Assembly (NCBI RefSeq): GCF_013415365.1
Contig: NZ_JACBYB010000011.1
Span: 1-64,000, forward strand
Direction: 5' to 3'
DNA from: Gemella sp. GL1
Lineage (GTDB): Bacteria; Bacillota; Bacilli; Staphylococcales; Gemellaceae
Length of the DNA stretch: 64,000 nt
The notes under the pieces were generated by a model. It was not told the DNA's origin. It was given only the letters and a program-made list of their open reading frames with translations, and searched no databases. The position numbers were made by a program, and so were the translations under genes. Numbering within the stretch: the first letter of the stretch is position 1; every line of letters starts with the position of its first letter. Below, piece after piece: positions 17,583-27,033 of the stretch.

Positions 17583-18875
17583 ATGCGTTTATTTGAAGGA
17601 ATGAAGAATGAAAATGGTGTTTTAAGCATTGGAGGAGTAAAACTGACAGATTTATATAATAAATATAAACAAGCATTATATGTATATGATGAGCAGCTAC
17701 TAGAAGATACCTGTAAATTATTTACAGAAAATTTTAAAAGTTCAAATTTTGAAACTGAGATTTTATATGCATCCAAAGCATTTTCTTGTTTAGAAATTTA
17801 TAGATTAATATCTAAGTTTAACTTAGGTACTGATGCTGTATCACAAGGAGAAATGTTTACTGCGAAACAAGCAGGATTTGATATGAAGAAAGTATATTTT
17901 CATGGTAATAATAAAACTTATGAAGAATTAGCCGCTGCCTTAGATTATGGAGTATCTAATATTATCATAGATAATGACTATGAGTATCATTTTATAAATG
18001 ATTTAGCGAAAGAAAGAGAAGTTCAGGTAAATATATTATTAAGAATTAATACAGGAATAGATGCACATACGCATGAATATATAAAAACATCAAAAGATGA
18101 TTCAAAGTTTGGCTATTCAGTATATGATGAAAAAATATATGATTTAATTTATGATATGAGCAATCAGTCTAATCTAAATTTTTTAGGGTTCCATTCGCAC
18201 ATTGGTTCTCAAATTTTTGAAGAAGAATCCTTCTTTGAAGCAACCAAGACAGTCTTTAATTTTTCTAAAAAAGTTCAAGAAAAAGTTAAAATAGATATTA
18301 AGGTACTAAATTTAGGTGGTGGTTTTGGAGTATACTACACGAAAAATGACAAACCAATGGAATTAGTAAGTTTTTTAAATAGGTATATTAAAGTTATTGA
18401 AGATGAAAGAAATACATCAGGATTAAATATTGAAAAAATAATTATTGAACCAGGAAGAAGCCTTATCTGTAATGCTGGATCGACTTTGTATGAAATTGGT
18501 GGTACAAAGAAAACATATGCTGGACGAGAATATATTTTTGTAGATGGAGGAATGGGGGATAATCCTAGATATGCCTTATATAAAGCAGAGTATGAGTGTT
18601 GCATTGTAAATAAAATTAATAAAGAAAATATTAGAGAATATACAATAGCAGGTAAGTATTGTGAATCTGGAGATATAATTATTAAAAATGTAAACTTACC
18701 TCAAGCTGAAAGAGGCGATTTATTATTAGTAACTTCAACGGGAGCATATAACCATAGTATGGCAAGTAACTATAATAAAATGCGAAAATTGGGAGTGGTT
18801 TTCTTAAAAGATGGAAAAGATAGATTAGTGGTAAAAGCAGATACATTAGAAGATTTAATAAAAAATGATATATAG
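17583..18875 (+). CDS. lysA: Diaminopimelate decarboxylase
   Basis: LysA converts meso-diaminopimelate to L-lysine, here the first gene behind the lysine riboswitch. The PLP lysine is K65 (YASKA). FHSHIGSQ, GGGFGV, EPGRSL and the CESGD active-site segment of the dimer partner are all present. The 430 residues fit the family. Its position at the head of the operon means the last enzyme of the pathway is controlled most directly. dapA starts 12 bases after the stop. Confidence 0.97.
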   Translation: MRLFEGMKNENGVLSIGGVKLTDLYNKYKQALYVYDEQLLEDTCKLFTENFKSSNFETEILYASKAFSCLEIYRLISKFNLGTDAVSQGEMFTAKQAGFDMKKVYFHGNNKTYEELAAALDYGVSNIIIDNDYEYHFINDLAKEREVQVNILLRINTGIDAHTHEYIKTSKDDSKFGYSVYDEKIYDLIYDMSNQSNLNFLGFHSHIGSQIFEEESFFEATKTVFNFSKKVQEKVKIDIKVLNLGGGFGVYYTKNDKPMELVSFLNRYIKVIEDERNTSGLNIEKIIIEPGRSLICNAGSTLYEIGGTKKTYAGREYIFVDGGMGDNPRYALYKAEYECCIVNKINKENIREYTIAGKYCESGDIIIKNVNLPQAERGDLLLVTSTGAYNHSMASNYNKMRKLGVVFLKDGKDRLVVKADTLEDLIKNDI

Positions 18876-18887
18876 GAGATGATAGAT

Positions 18888-19763
18888 ATGACAATATATA
18901 CAGGAAGTGGAGTAGCCATTATAACCCCATTTTTGGAAGATGGTATGGTAGATTACAAAGAGTTGGAAAAATTAATTGAATTTCAAATTAAAGAAGGAAC
19001 AAAAGCCTTGATTATAGTAGGAACTACGGGAGAAAGTTCAACTATGCTAGATGATGAACAAATTGAAGTAATAGAATTTGCTGTAAAAAAAGTTAATAAG
19101 CGTATTCCAGTTATTGCTGGGACAGGAGTGAATGATGCACGTCATGCTGTATATTTAAGTACAGAAGCTGAACGAGTAGGTGCAGATGCGTTACTAGTAG
19201 TAACTCCCTACTATAATAAAACAACACAAAAGGGATTAATAGAGCATTTTGAATATATAGCAGATAGAGTAAATATTCCAATAGTATTATACGGAGTGCC
19301 AGGTAGAACAGGGCAAGTAATGACGCCAGAAACAATAGCTCATTTATCTAATCATAAGAATATAGTTGCATATAAAGATGCAACTGGAGAAATGTCACAT
19401 ACTTTAGAAGTTATCCGTCTTTGCGGAGATTCGATAGATATTTATTGTGGAAATGATGATATTAATGTACCTATGATAGCTGCAGGAGCTAAAGGTTCAA
19501 TTTCTGTTTTAGCTAATGTATATCCAAAAATAAATCAAGAGATGTGTAAACTTGCATTAGAAGGAAAAATTTCAGAGGCTATGAAAATTCAGCTAAAATA
19601 TAATAAATTTACAAATTTATTATTTGCAGAACCAAATCCAATGCCGGTTAAGAAATGTCTGGAGCATTTAGGATTCTCTAAAGCTTACTATAGACTACCT
19701 ATGACACAAATTAATGATAGTTTATCCCGAAAATTGAAAAAGGAAATGGATAATTTAAATTAG
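18888..19763 (+). CDS. dapA: 4-hydroxy-tetrahydrodipicolinate synthase
   Basis: DapA condenses pyruvate with aspartate semialdehyde. The Schiff-base lysine is K163 (AYKDATG), with Y135 (LYGVPGRT) and the GTTGES loop at 45-50. The ATG at 18888 is preferred because AGGAG (18874-18878) is 9 bases upstream. An in-frame ATG at 18879 directly abuts that site and would only add three residues. The product is 291 residues. It belongs to the lys/dap operon. Confidence 0.97.
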   Translation: MTIYTGSGVAIITPFLEDGMVDYKELEKLIEFQIKEGTKALIIVGTTGESSTMLDDEQIEVIEFAVKKVNKRIPVIAGTGVNDARHAVYLSTEAERVGADALLVVTPYYNKTTQKGLIEHFEYIADRVNIPIVLYGVPGRTGQVMTPETIAHLSNHKNIVAYKDATGEMSHTLEVIRLCGDSIDIYCGNDDINVPMIAAGAKGSISVLANVYPKINQEMCKLALEGKISEAMKIQLKYNKFTNLLFAEPNPMPVKKCLEHLGFSKAYYRLPMTQINDSLSRKLKKEMDNLN

Positions 19764-19772
19764 GAGTAGAAG

Positions 19773-20516
19773 ATGAAAGTAATTATTAGTGGATTTACTG
19801 GTGCTATGGGTAATACATTAGTTAAATTGATAGAAGAAAGTTTTTTTGACATAGAAATAGTTGCAGGTGTTAGCAATAAAAGTAGAGGAGAATGCAAGTT
19901 TCCAGAATATGAATCGTTTTATAAAATAAAAGAAAAGGCTGATGTTATAATTGATTTCTCACATCACATTTTGACAAAGGATATGGTAAAGTATGCTAGT
20001 AGTACTAAAACAAAAGTAGTAATAGCAACTACGGGACATACAGAAGATGAATTAGCGAAAATCCATAACTTGTCTAAAAAAGTTGCAGTAATATATAGTG
20101 GTAATTATAGTTTAGGAATTAATGTACTAGTAGAATTAGTAAACAAAGCTAGTGAGTTTTTAAGTGGCTATGATATAGAGGTAATTGAAAAACATCATAA
20201 TAATAAAATAGATTCTCCAAGTGGAACGGCTAAAATGTTAGTAGATGCTGTTTATAATGTAGAAGATTATGATAGAATTTACGGCAGACATGGAGATGGT
20301 AAACGTGAAGATAGAGAAATAGGTATCCATGCAGTTAGGGGAGGAACTATAGTAGGAGAGCATGAAGTAATTTTTGCAGGAGATGATGAAATCATTGAAA
20401 TTAAGCATACAGCATTAAGCAAAAGAATGTTTGCTAATGGTGCTATAAAAGCAGCTTTGTGGTTAAAAGATAAACCAGCAAAACTTTATTCAATGAAAGA
20501 TGTATTAGGAATATAG
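19773..20516 (+). CDS. dapB: 4-hydroxy-tetrahydrodipicolinate reductase
   Basis: DapB reduces the DapA product with NAD(P)H. The N-terminal dinucleotide motif is GFTGAMG; the substrate loop reads [15 protein letters not shown], with the catalytic His pair and Lys. The 247 residues match the family. It follows dapA by 9 bases and is in the same operon. Confidence 0.97.
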   Translation: MKVIISGFTGAMGNTLVKLIEESFFDIEIVAGVSNKSRGECKFPEYESFYKIKEKADVIIDFSHHILTKDMVKYASSTKTKVVIATTGHTEDELAKIHNLSKKVAVIYSGNYSLGINVLVELVNKASEFLSGYDIEVIEKHHNNKIDSPSGTAKMLVDAVYNVEDYDRIYGRHGDGKREDREIGIHAVRGGTIVGEHEVIFAGDDEIIEIKHTALSKRMFANGAIKAALWLKDKPAKLYSMKDVLGI

Positions 20517-20536
20517 TAAAATTAAAGAGGTATAAA

Positions 20537-21238
20537 ATGAAAACAACAGAAGAAATTATCAAATATATAGCAAGTTCAGTAAAAAAAACACCTGTAAAGG
20601 TGTATGTAAATTTTAAAGAAGAAATAGAATTTCCAAAAACATTGGAAGTATATGGAGAGGGTAAGTCAAAAGTAATTTTTGCAGACATGAAAGATTGGCA
20701 AGAATTTTTCTCAGGAAATGAAGAAAAAATTGATCAATTTAGATTGGAAAATAAGGCGCGTAATTCAGCGATTCCTATGAAAGATTTGACAAATGTAAAT
20801 GCTCGTATAGAGCCAGGTGTTTCAATTCGTGAACATGTAGAAATTGCAGATAATGCTGTAATTATGATGGGAGCAGTAATAAATATAGGAGCAAAAATAG
20901 GTAAGAATACCATGATTGATATGAATGCAATTTTGGGTGGTCGAGCAGAGGTTGGAGAAAACTCACATGTAGGAGCAGGAGCAGTTTTATCAGGAGTTAT
21001 TGAACCAGCTAATGCAAAACCAGTGAAAGTTGGAAACAATGTTTTAATAGGTGCTAATGCAGTAATTCTTGAAGGAGTTCAAATTGCAGATAATGCAGTA
21101 GTGGCAGCTGGGTCAGTTGTGACAAAAGATGTAGAAGCAGGAGCAGTTGTTGCAGGAGTACCAGCGAGAGTAATTAAAACAAGAGAAGAAGTTGCAAATG
21201 AGAAAGTAGATATCATTGCAGAATTAAGAAATTTATAG
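20537..21238 (+). CDS. dapH: Tetrahydrodipicolinate N-acetyltransferase
   Basis: This acetyl-CoA-dependent enzyme acetylates tetrahydrodipicolinate, defining the acetylase branch of lysine synthesis (often named dapD in staphylococci). The C-terminal half is a left-handed beta helix of hexapeptide repeats ([16 protein letters not shown]..., [14 protein letters not shown]). The N-terminal helical domain is family-specific. Length is 233 residues. The next gene is the matching deacetylase, supporting the branch assignment. Confidence 0.95.
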   Translation: MKTTEEIIKYIASSVKKTPVKVYVNFKEEIEFPKTLEVYGEGKSKVIFADMKDWQEFFSGNEEKIDQFRLENKARNSAIPMKDLTNVNARIEPGVSIREHVEIADNAVIMMGAVINIGAKIGKNTMIDMNAILGGRAEVGENSHVGAGAVLSGVIEPANAKPVKVGNNVLIGANAVILEGVQIADNAVVAAGSVVTKDVEAGAVVAGVPARVIKTREEVANEKVDIIAELRNL

Positions 21239-21248
21239 TGGGTAATTT

Positions 21249-22412
21249 ATGAATATTGTAACTAGACAAATGCTAACAAAATGGAGAAGGGAGATGCATG
21301 CTCATCCAGAGTTATCATTGCAAGAATATAAAACAAAAGAATATATTAAAAGTATATTAGAAGGAAATAATATTCCTTATGAGGAAGTATTAGAAACAGG
21401 ATTAATAGTAAAATTTAATGCTAGTGAAGACAATGCAGAAACACTATTATTTAGAGCAGATATAGATGCTCTTCCTATACAGGAAGAGAATGAAATTGAG
21501 TTTGTTTCAAAAAATACTGGAGTCATGCATGCTTGTGGGCACGATGGACATACTGCTATGTTGCTGGGAGCAGTATTAGAAGCGAAAGAATATTATGAAA
21601 ATAACAAAACCAAGTACAATTCGATGTTTGTTTTCCAGCCAGCAGAAGAAACTATCGGTGGAGCAGCTTTAATGCTAAATGCATATAATTTTAAAAAAGA
21701 TAAGATCAAAGCAGCATTTGCTTTACATATGAATCCAGATTATGAAGAAGAGGCTATAGTATCAAAAGAAAAAGATATTATGGCTAGTGCTACAGAATTT
21801 AAAATAAAAATTGAAGGACAGGCAGCTCATGTTGGATTAAAGCATTTAGGCTCGGATGCTATCAATACAGCTAGCATTTTCTATCAAGAATTATTAAAAT
21901 TGAATACGTTAAATCTTAGTGCAAGAGATACTAATATAATACATATTGGCTTACTTAGTGGAGGAGATGCTCTTAATATTGTTGCTCAATCAGCGAAACT
22001 AGAGGGAACCATAAGAACATATTCTAAAGAAAATTTTTCAATAATCTCCAAAAAAATTTTAGATATAGCAAAGGGATTAGAATTAATTACAACAACTAAG
22101 ATAAGTGTGGATTTTGGAGAAAGCTATGATGCGGTTTATAATGATGGGGAAGAATATAAGTTAATAAAGGACGTTTGTAAAAATAAGGGTATAAAATATA
22201 TAGAGTTGGAAAATACCTATTTATACGGTGAAGATTTTTCTACTTTTAGAAAAATTTCACCTATTAATTATTCTTTCCTAGGTGTCAGAAATGAAGAAAA
22301 AGGCTATATTTGGGGTTTACATACTCCAAAATTCAATTTTGACGAAATTGTATTAGAAACAGGAGTGAAATATTATATGGGGATATTGGAAAAATATAAT
22401 AAAGGAGGATAA
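21249..22412 (+). CDS. dapL: N-acetyldiaminopimelate deacetylase
   Basis: This M20-family amidohydrolase (YkuR type) releases acetate from N-acetyl-LL-diaminopimelate. Metal-binding segments RADIDALPIQEEN and HACGHDGHTAMLLG, and PAEETIGGA, are present. It is 387 residues. The ATG at 21249 follows the dapH stop codon by 10 bases with a GTGGG-type site. An acetyl-LL-diaminopimelate aminotransferase and DapF are not seen in this window, so the pathway needs genes elsewhere. The symbol dapL is also used for an unrelated aminotransferase. Confidence 0.9.
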   Translation: MNIVTRQMLTKWRREMHAHPELSLQEYKTKEYIKSILEGNNIPYEEVLETGLIVKFNASEDNAETLLFRADIDALPIQEENEIEFVSKNTGVMHACGHDGHTAMLLGAVLEAKEYYENNKTKYNSMFVFQPAEETIGGAALMLNAYNFKKDKIKAAFALHMNPDYEEEAIVSKEKDIMASATEFKIKIEGQAAHVGLKHLGSDAINTASIFYQELLKLNTLNLSARDTNIIHIGLLSGGDALNIVAQSAKLEGTIRTYSKENFSIISKKILDIAKGLELITTTKISVDFGESYDAVYNDGEEYKLIKDVCKNKGIKYIELENTYLYGEDFSTFRKISPINYSFLGVRNEEKGYIWGLHTPKFNFDEIVLETGVKYYMGILEKYNKGG

Positions 22413-22415
22413 AGT

Positions 22416-23483
22416 GTGGCTGAATTGGAGATAGATTATAAAAAAATTGCTAAAAATATTAATCAATTTAAGCTTAATAAGGAAAAAATAATTGCAGTAG
22501 TAAAAAATAATGCCTATAATATGGACTTAGAAGATTCTATAAGAACTATGTATCAAACAGGAATAAGATATTTTGCTACAACAAGCTTGAACGAGGCTAT
22601 TAGTATTAGAAAAATATTAAAGGATGTAGATATTTTTCTAATAAATCCAACATATAAGTTTGAAGAAGTGAAGAAGTATGATATAGAAATAAACATTAGT
22701 TCTTTAAACTACTTGAAAGAAAATTATGAAAATTTAAGTGGCTTGAAATTACATATGGAATATGCTGGCTTTATGAATAGGTCTGGAGTTAAAAATTTAG
22801 AAGAAGCTATTGAAGTTATAAAATTTTCCAATGAAAATAATCTTATTTTGAAAGCCTTATGGTGCCACTTTGCTCATGCTGATGAATTTGATGGTAATTA
22901 TGAAATTGAAAAATCTAGAATCTTAAATATATATGAAGAATTATGCAAAATTCATAAATTTGAAGTTAAGCATTTTCAAAATTCAGCTTCATATTTGAGA
23001 GATGGAATATTTGAAATTGCTAGCCATATTAGACCAGGAATTATGTTATACGGTGCTTATCCTTATGATGTGAAAAAAAATCCGACTAAGGAAGTATATA
23101 AACCATATCAAACTTTTGAAGTAAGAGCTAAAGTATTAAATATCAGAGAACTTGACAAAAATGATTCAATAGGTTATTGTAATTCTTATATAGCAAATAA
23201 AAAAACATGTGTTGCTATCGCAGATATTGGGTACGGAGATGGTATTTTAAGATCTAGACTTACAGGAAAAACATGTATAATTAATGGACGAGAATATGAA
23301 ATTTTGTCCGTAATGATGAGTCATATTGTTGTTGAAATTGATAAAGATGTGAAAATAGGGGATCAAGTTATTATTTACAATGATAACTTACCTATATATT
23401 CTTATAATAAATACTGTAACTCCAATTCAGAACAGATGGCAGTATTGAATAAAAATTCATTACATGTAATAAAGAAATATTAG
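22416..23483 (+). CDS. Alanine-racemase-family PLP protein (Alr2-like)
   Basis: This is a fold-type III PLP enzyme of 355 residues placed in the lysine operon, like alr2 of S. aureus. The PLP lysine lies in AVVKNNAYN (about K30). HFAHADEFDG, FQNSASYLR, RPGIMLYG and IGYGDG (the catalytic Tyr region) are conserved. The late SMD/CMD segment that contacts the substrate carboxylate reads VMMSH, so the Asp is replaced. The GTG start at 22416 follows AAAGGAGG. It could be a racemase for alanine or for a diaminopimelate or lysine intermediate; the sequence does not decide. Confidence 0.85.
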   Translation: MAELEIDYKKIAKNINQFKLNKEKIIAVVKNNAYNMDLEDSIRTMYQTGIRYFATTSLNEAISIRKILKDVDIFLINPTYKFEEVKKYDIEINISSLNYLKENYENLSGLKLHMEYAGFMNRSGVKNLEEAIEVIKFSNENNLILKALWCHFAHADEFDGNYEIEKSRILNIYEELCKIHKFEVKHFQNSASYLRDGIFEIASHIRPGIMLYGAYPYDVKKNPTKEVYKPYQTFEVRAKVLNIRELDKNDSIGYCNSYIANKKTCVAIADIGYGDGILRSRLTGKTCIINGREYEILSVMMSHIVVEIDKDVKIGDQVIIYNDNLPIYSYNKYCNSNSEQMAVLNKNSLHVIKKY

Positions 23484-23492
23484 GAGAAGAAA

Positions 23493-24575
23493 ATGAACAA
23501 ATCAAGAGTGGCAGTTCTTGGAGCAACTGGAATGGTTGGTCAAAGACTATTAATGCTTTTAGAAAATCACCCATACTTTGATGTGGTGAAACTTGCAGCT
23601 TCTGCTAGATCAGCGGGACAAAAATATGGGAAATTAATGGAAAATCGTTGGAAATTAGAAGAAAAAATGCCTTCTTATGTTGAAGATTTAGAAATATATG
23701 ACGTTTTTGATATTGACAATATTGCCTCTAATATTGATATGGTATTTTGTGCTTTGGATTTAGATAAATCAAGGCTTATTAAGTTAGAGGAAGATTATGC
23801 TAAAAGAGAAGTTGTAGTAGTTTCTAATAATTCGGCAAATAGGATGATGGAAGATATCCCTATGATTATTCCAGAAATTAATGTGGAACATTTGGACATA
23901 ATAGATTTTCAAAGAAAAAGATTGGGAACAAAGTATGGATTTATAGTGGTAAAACCAAATTGTTCAATTCAATCTTATGTTCCAGTATTTAATGCAATAC
24001 GCGAATATGGCATAAAAGAAGCATCTATCTGCACCTATCAAGCAATATCAGGTTCAGGAAAAAACTTTGATGAATGGCCAGAAATGATAGAAAATATTAT
24101 TCCATATATTGGTGGAGAAGAAGAAAAATCTGAACAAGAACCATTAAAAATATTTGGAAAAATAAAAGATGGAAAAATTATTTCAGATTCATCTATGAAA
24201 TTATCAGCACAATGTATTCGTGTACCAGTCTTAGATGGACATATGGCTGCTGTATCATTTAATTTAGAGAATGATCCAGGAAAAGAAGTCTTATTAGAAA
24301 AAATAAAAAATTATGTATCTGATATTGATAAATATGATTTACCTTTAACTCCTAAACCATTTATCAAATATTATGAAGAAGATAACCGCCCTCAACCTAT
24401 ATTAGATAGAGATCATGAAAAAGGAATGCAAATCTCTGTAGGACGTTTTAGAGAAGATAATTTATTTGACTATAAATTTGTAGCTTTATCACATAATACA
24501 ATGAGAGGAGCTGCTGGAGGGGCATTACAAACAGCGGAGTTAATTAAAAAATTAGGATATTTGGATAAAAAATAA
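23493..24575 (+). CDS. asd: Aspartate-semialdehyde dehydrogenase, archaeal/fungal-type
   Basis: Asd reduces aspartyl phosphate to aspartate semialdehyde, the DapA substrate. The nucleophile is C157 (KPNCSIQ) and the catalytic His is H250 (LDGHMAAV). GATGMVGQ is the NADP motif. At 360 residues, with the C-terminal signature LSHNTMRGAAGGALQTAELI, it matches the archaeal/fungal subfamily rather than the roughly 330-residue form common in Bacillus and Staphylococcus. It is the last gene of the lysine operon. Aspartokinase is not in this window. Confidence 0.95.
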   Translation: MNKSRVAVLGATGMVGQRLLMLLENHPYFDVVKLAASARSAGQKYGKLMENRWKLEEKMPSYVEDLEIYDVFDIDNIASNIDMVFCALDLDKSRLIKLEEDYAKREVVVVSNNSANRMMEDIPMIIPEINVEHLDIIDFQRKRLGTKYGFIVVKPNCSIQSYVPVFNAIREYGIKEASICTYQAISGSGKNFDEWPEMIENIIPYIGGEEEKSEQEPLKIFGKIKDGKIISDSSMKLSAQCIRVPVLDGHMAAVSFNLENDPGKEVLLEKIKNYVSDIDKYDLPLTPKPFIKYYEEDNRPQPILDRDHEKGMQISVGRFREDNLFDYKFVALSHNTMRGAAGGALQTAELIKKLGYLDKK

Positions 24576-24612
24576 AAAGAAATTCATCGTATAGATGAAT
24601 TTCTTTTTATTT
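24573..24612. terminator. Bidirectional terminator between asd and yutD
   Basis: AAAAAGAAATTCATC pairs with GATGAATTTCTTTTT around a 5-base loop. A/T runs on both sides suit two converging transcripts. Confidence 0.9.
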
Positions 24613-24897
24613 TATTCTTTTTATTACAAAGAAAGGACAACCGAGATTACAATATTCTAATAGAAAGTCTTCTAAATTAGCTATATTACGAGGACTATTT
24701 TTTTCTTTTGTAGTTATAAAACCAGTTAACCTCAATTTTTCATGGGATATATCTCCGATAATAAAGTCTCTATCATCTAGTATATCAACATATTTTTCAA
24801 AAAATAAATCTTTATCGAAGGCATCTTTATAATTAAATATAAGTTCAAATTTGTGATGTTTCATTTCGAAAAAAAGATGTTCTTGTGATATGTGCAT
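24607..24897 (-). CDS. yutD: YutD family protein (DUF1027)
   Basis: This 96-residue cytoplasmic protein matches the YutD/DUF1027 family. Hallmarks are FEKYVDILDDRDFIIGD, KLRLTGF and the C-terminal LEDFLLEYCNLGCPFFVIKR, including the CNxGC motif. Its molecular function is unknown. The start codon shares one base with the stop of the upstream DacA-like gene, so the two are translationally coupled. Confidence 0.9.
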   Translation of the reverse strand: MHISQEHLFFEMKHHKFELIFNYKDAFDKDLFFEKYVDILDDRDFIIGDISHEKLRLTGFITTKEKNSPRNIANLEDFLLEYCNLGCPFFVIKRIK

Positions 24898-26102
24898 TAT
24901 GAATTTCTCCTAAAAATTTTTTTAAAAATATAGATAAGACTATATAGAGAGATATAGATGAATAGTAAGAAAGATAAGATGTAAGAAATATTTGAAATAG
25001 TTGAATCAAGTTTCTCTTTATCATTAAAGCCTCTAATACTAGTATTTTTTCTGAAATTATTCATTAAGACATCTCTAATATTTATAGTCTGTTTTTCTTT
25101 ATTTGTATAGCTTGTGAAAACACTGGAATTATTGAAAGAAAGTGTGTCATAGTTTTGTATTAAAATAATTCTTTCATTCATTAATTGGAAATTCAAATTA
25201 TTTTGATTATGATTTTTATAGAATAAATCATATATTTCAGAATTGATTTCTATGTCTTGTTCATTAATTTTATGATTTCCAGCCTGGACAATTACTTGGT
25301 AAGCATAATTTGAAAATAAATAAGGGTATAATTTGTTTAAGTTTTCAAAAATAATATTTTTATCTAGTGAAGAATTTAATAAAACTATTATAAAGTTAGT
25401 ATTTCCTGAATTAATAAGTATCTCTGAATTTTTTTCCTTATATGATAAACCTAGGATAGTGGTGTTTTCAGAAGTAATGGGAATAGTATTATTTAAAGTA
25501 GTTCCATTTTCTAATGTATATTTTTCTTGCTTTGTTATTTGACTAAGCTCATAGAAATTTTTTAAGGTTTCTTGAGTAAGATAGGCAAGATTTCTGGAAC
25601 TAATTTTATTTTCGGAGTTAATTTCTAATTTATTAAGCTCTGTATCAGAAAGTGTAAGCTTATCAAGAATTGATTGGGCTTTTGATTGATCTATATTAAG
25701 GGCATTTAAAACATTTATTGCTAAAGTGCTTGTGTCACTTTGTTCAAGTAAAAATAAGGCATCTTTAATATTAATATCTTCAGTGATATTTAATGTTTTT
25801 AAAACTTCATCTTCTGTAACCTTAATTCTATGTTCTAATGTAATAGAATTGTCTTTTAATTTTTCAGATAGTGAGAAAATTGCAAGTTTATTTATTAAAT
25901 TTTTATAGGTAACTTTTTGATCTGCATCTTGTCCTGCGATTATTTTTCCGGTATTAAGTTCTGCAACAATAAATTTAGAATTATTGTCATTTACAAATGA
26001 TGTAATATTTGGATCAGTAAATTTATTATTAGCATAAGTCGAAGTATTTAAATTAAATAATAAAATAGATGCTGAAATAATAATTTTTTTAATTAGTTTC
26101 AT
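24897..26102 (-). CDS. DacA-like (peptidase S11) homologue lacking the active site
   Basis: The 401-residue protein has a signal peptide (cleavage after about residue 24, TYA-NN) and a C-terminal membrane anchor (about 370-392). In between it is recognisably like D-Ala-D-Ala carboxypeptidases: KFIVAELNTGKIIAGQDADQKVT resembles their strand before the active site. The nucleophile motif SxxK reads LINK, SGN is replaced by SDT, and no KTG is seen. It should therefore be inactive as a penicillin-binding enzyme. It might bind peptidoglycan or regulate, which is inference. It lies divergent to a two-component system. Confidence 0.6.
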   Translation of the reverse strand: MKLIKKIIISASILLFNLNTSTYANNKFTDPNITSFVNDNNSKFIVAELNTGKIIAGQDADQKVTYKNLINKLAIFSLSEKLKDNSITLEHRIKVTEDEVLKTLNITEDINIKDALFLLEQSDTSTLAINVLNALNIDQSKAQSILDKLTLSDTELNKLEINSENKISSRNLAYLTQETLKNFYELSQITKQEKYTLENGTTLNNTIPITSENTTILGLSYKEKNSEILINSGNTNFIIVLLNSSLDKNIIFENLNKLYPYLFSNYAYQVIVQAGNHKINEQDIEINSEIYDLFYKNHNQNNLNFQLMNERIILIQNYDTLSFNNSSVFTSYTNKEKQTINIRDVLMNNFRKNTSIRGFNDKEKLDSTISNISYILSFLLFIYISLYSLIYIFKKIFRRNS

Positions 26103-26303
26103 TGAATGCTCCTTTTTAATAATTGAATACCAATTTAATTATATATTATTTTTTTGAAAAAAACTATAGACAAAGTAAATTGTAGTATTTCATAGAATTA
26201 AGAATTTAATTAAGTCAATATTGCCGAAAATAAAAAATTTAATATTAGGGATAATAACTATTGTAGATAGGTAGTATTTTGAATATAAATAATGTATACT
26301 ATA
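26103..26303. other. Divergent intergenic region
   Basis: AT-rich spacer between the DacA-like gene (-) and the response regulator (+). A GGAG-type ribosome-binding site for the minus-strand gene lies at about 26108-26113 (read as complement). I see no further structured element. Confidence 0.4.
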
Positions 26304-26312
26304 TGTTATAAT
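26304..26312 (+). promoter_or_regulatory. Extended -10 promoter of the two-component operon
   Basis: TGTTATAAT lies 41 bases before the response-regulator start. There is no convincing -35. Confidence 0.55.
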
Positions 26313-26352
26313 TAAGATATAAAATTTAGTAATATATTACAGGAGGTTGCAG

Positions 26353-27033
26353 ATGAGAATATTATTAGCAGAAGATGAAAAAGATTTGGCTGAAGCTCTC
26401 GCTGCTTTATTAAAGCACAATAATTATTCAGTAGATGTAGTGAATAATGGGAAAGAGGCTCTAGATTATCTAAAGTTAGAAGACTATGATGGGGCTATTC
26501 TTGATCTCATGATGCCCCAAATGGATGGAATACAAGTGGTCAAAGAACTAAGAAAAGAAAAAAAATCGACACCAGTCTTAATTTTAACTGCTAAATCTCA
26601 AATTGAAGACAGAGTAGAAGGATTAGATGCTGGAGCAGATGATTATTTAACAAAACCATTTGACACAAAAGAATTACTTGCCCGTGTTCGTTCAATGACT
26701 AGAAGGCAATCGTCTTTTACAGCTAATGAGTTAGAATTTGGAAATACAAAATTAAATAAACTTACTTTTGAATTGAGCACAAGTAAGGATGCTATTGTAT
26801 TATCTAATAAAGAATTCCAAATTATAGAAATGTTGATGAGAAATCCATGGAATGTTATTTCAACGGAAACATTTTTAGAAAAGATATGGGGTTATGACAG
26901 TGACTCTGAAATAAATGTAGTTTGGGTAAATATTTCATATTTAAGGAGAAAATTAAAAACTTTAGATGCTAATATCCACATAAAAGCTAAGAGAAATGTA
27001 GGATATACTTTGGAGTTATTAGATGATAAATAA
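26353..27033 (+). CDS. OmpR-family response regulator
   Basis: The receiver domain (residues 1-115) has the acidic pair ED, the phospho-acceptor D51 (ILDLMMPQMDG), T/A at 79 and the LTKPF lysine. The C-terminal winged helix (about 130-225) is of OmpR type. It resembles CiaR of streptococci, but the exact orthologue is not certain. The ATG at 26353 is chosen because AGGAGG (26341-26346) is 6 bases upstream; a TTG at 26347 abuts it. The histidine kinase gene overlaps its 3' end by 11 bases. Confidence 0.93.
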   Translation: MRILLAEDEKDLAEALAALLKHNNYSVDVVNNGKEALDYLKLEDYDGAILDLMMPQMDGIQVVKELRKEKKSTPVLILTAKSQIEDRVEGLDAGADDYLTKPFDTKELLARVRSMTRRQSSFTANELEFGNTKLNKLTFELSTSKDAIVLSNKEFQIIEMLMRNPWNVISTETFLEKIWGYDSDSEINVVWVNISYLRRKLKTLDANIHIKAKRNVGYTLELLDDK

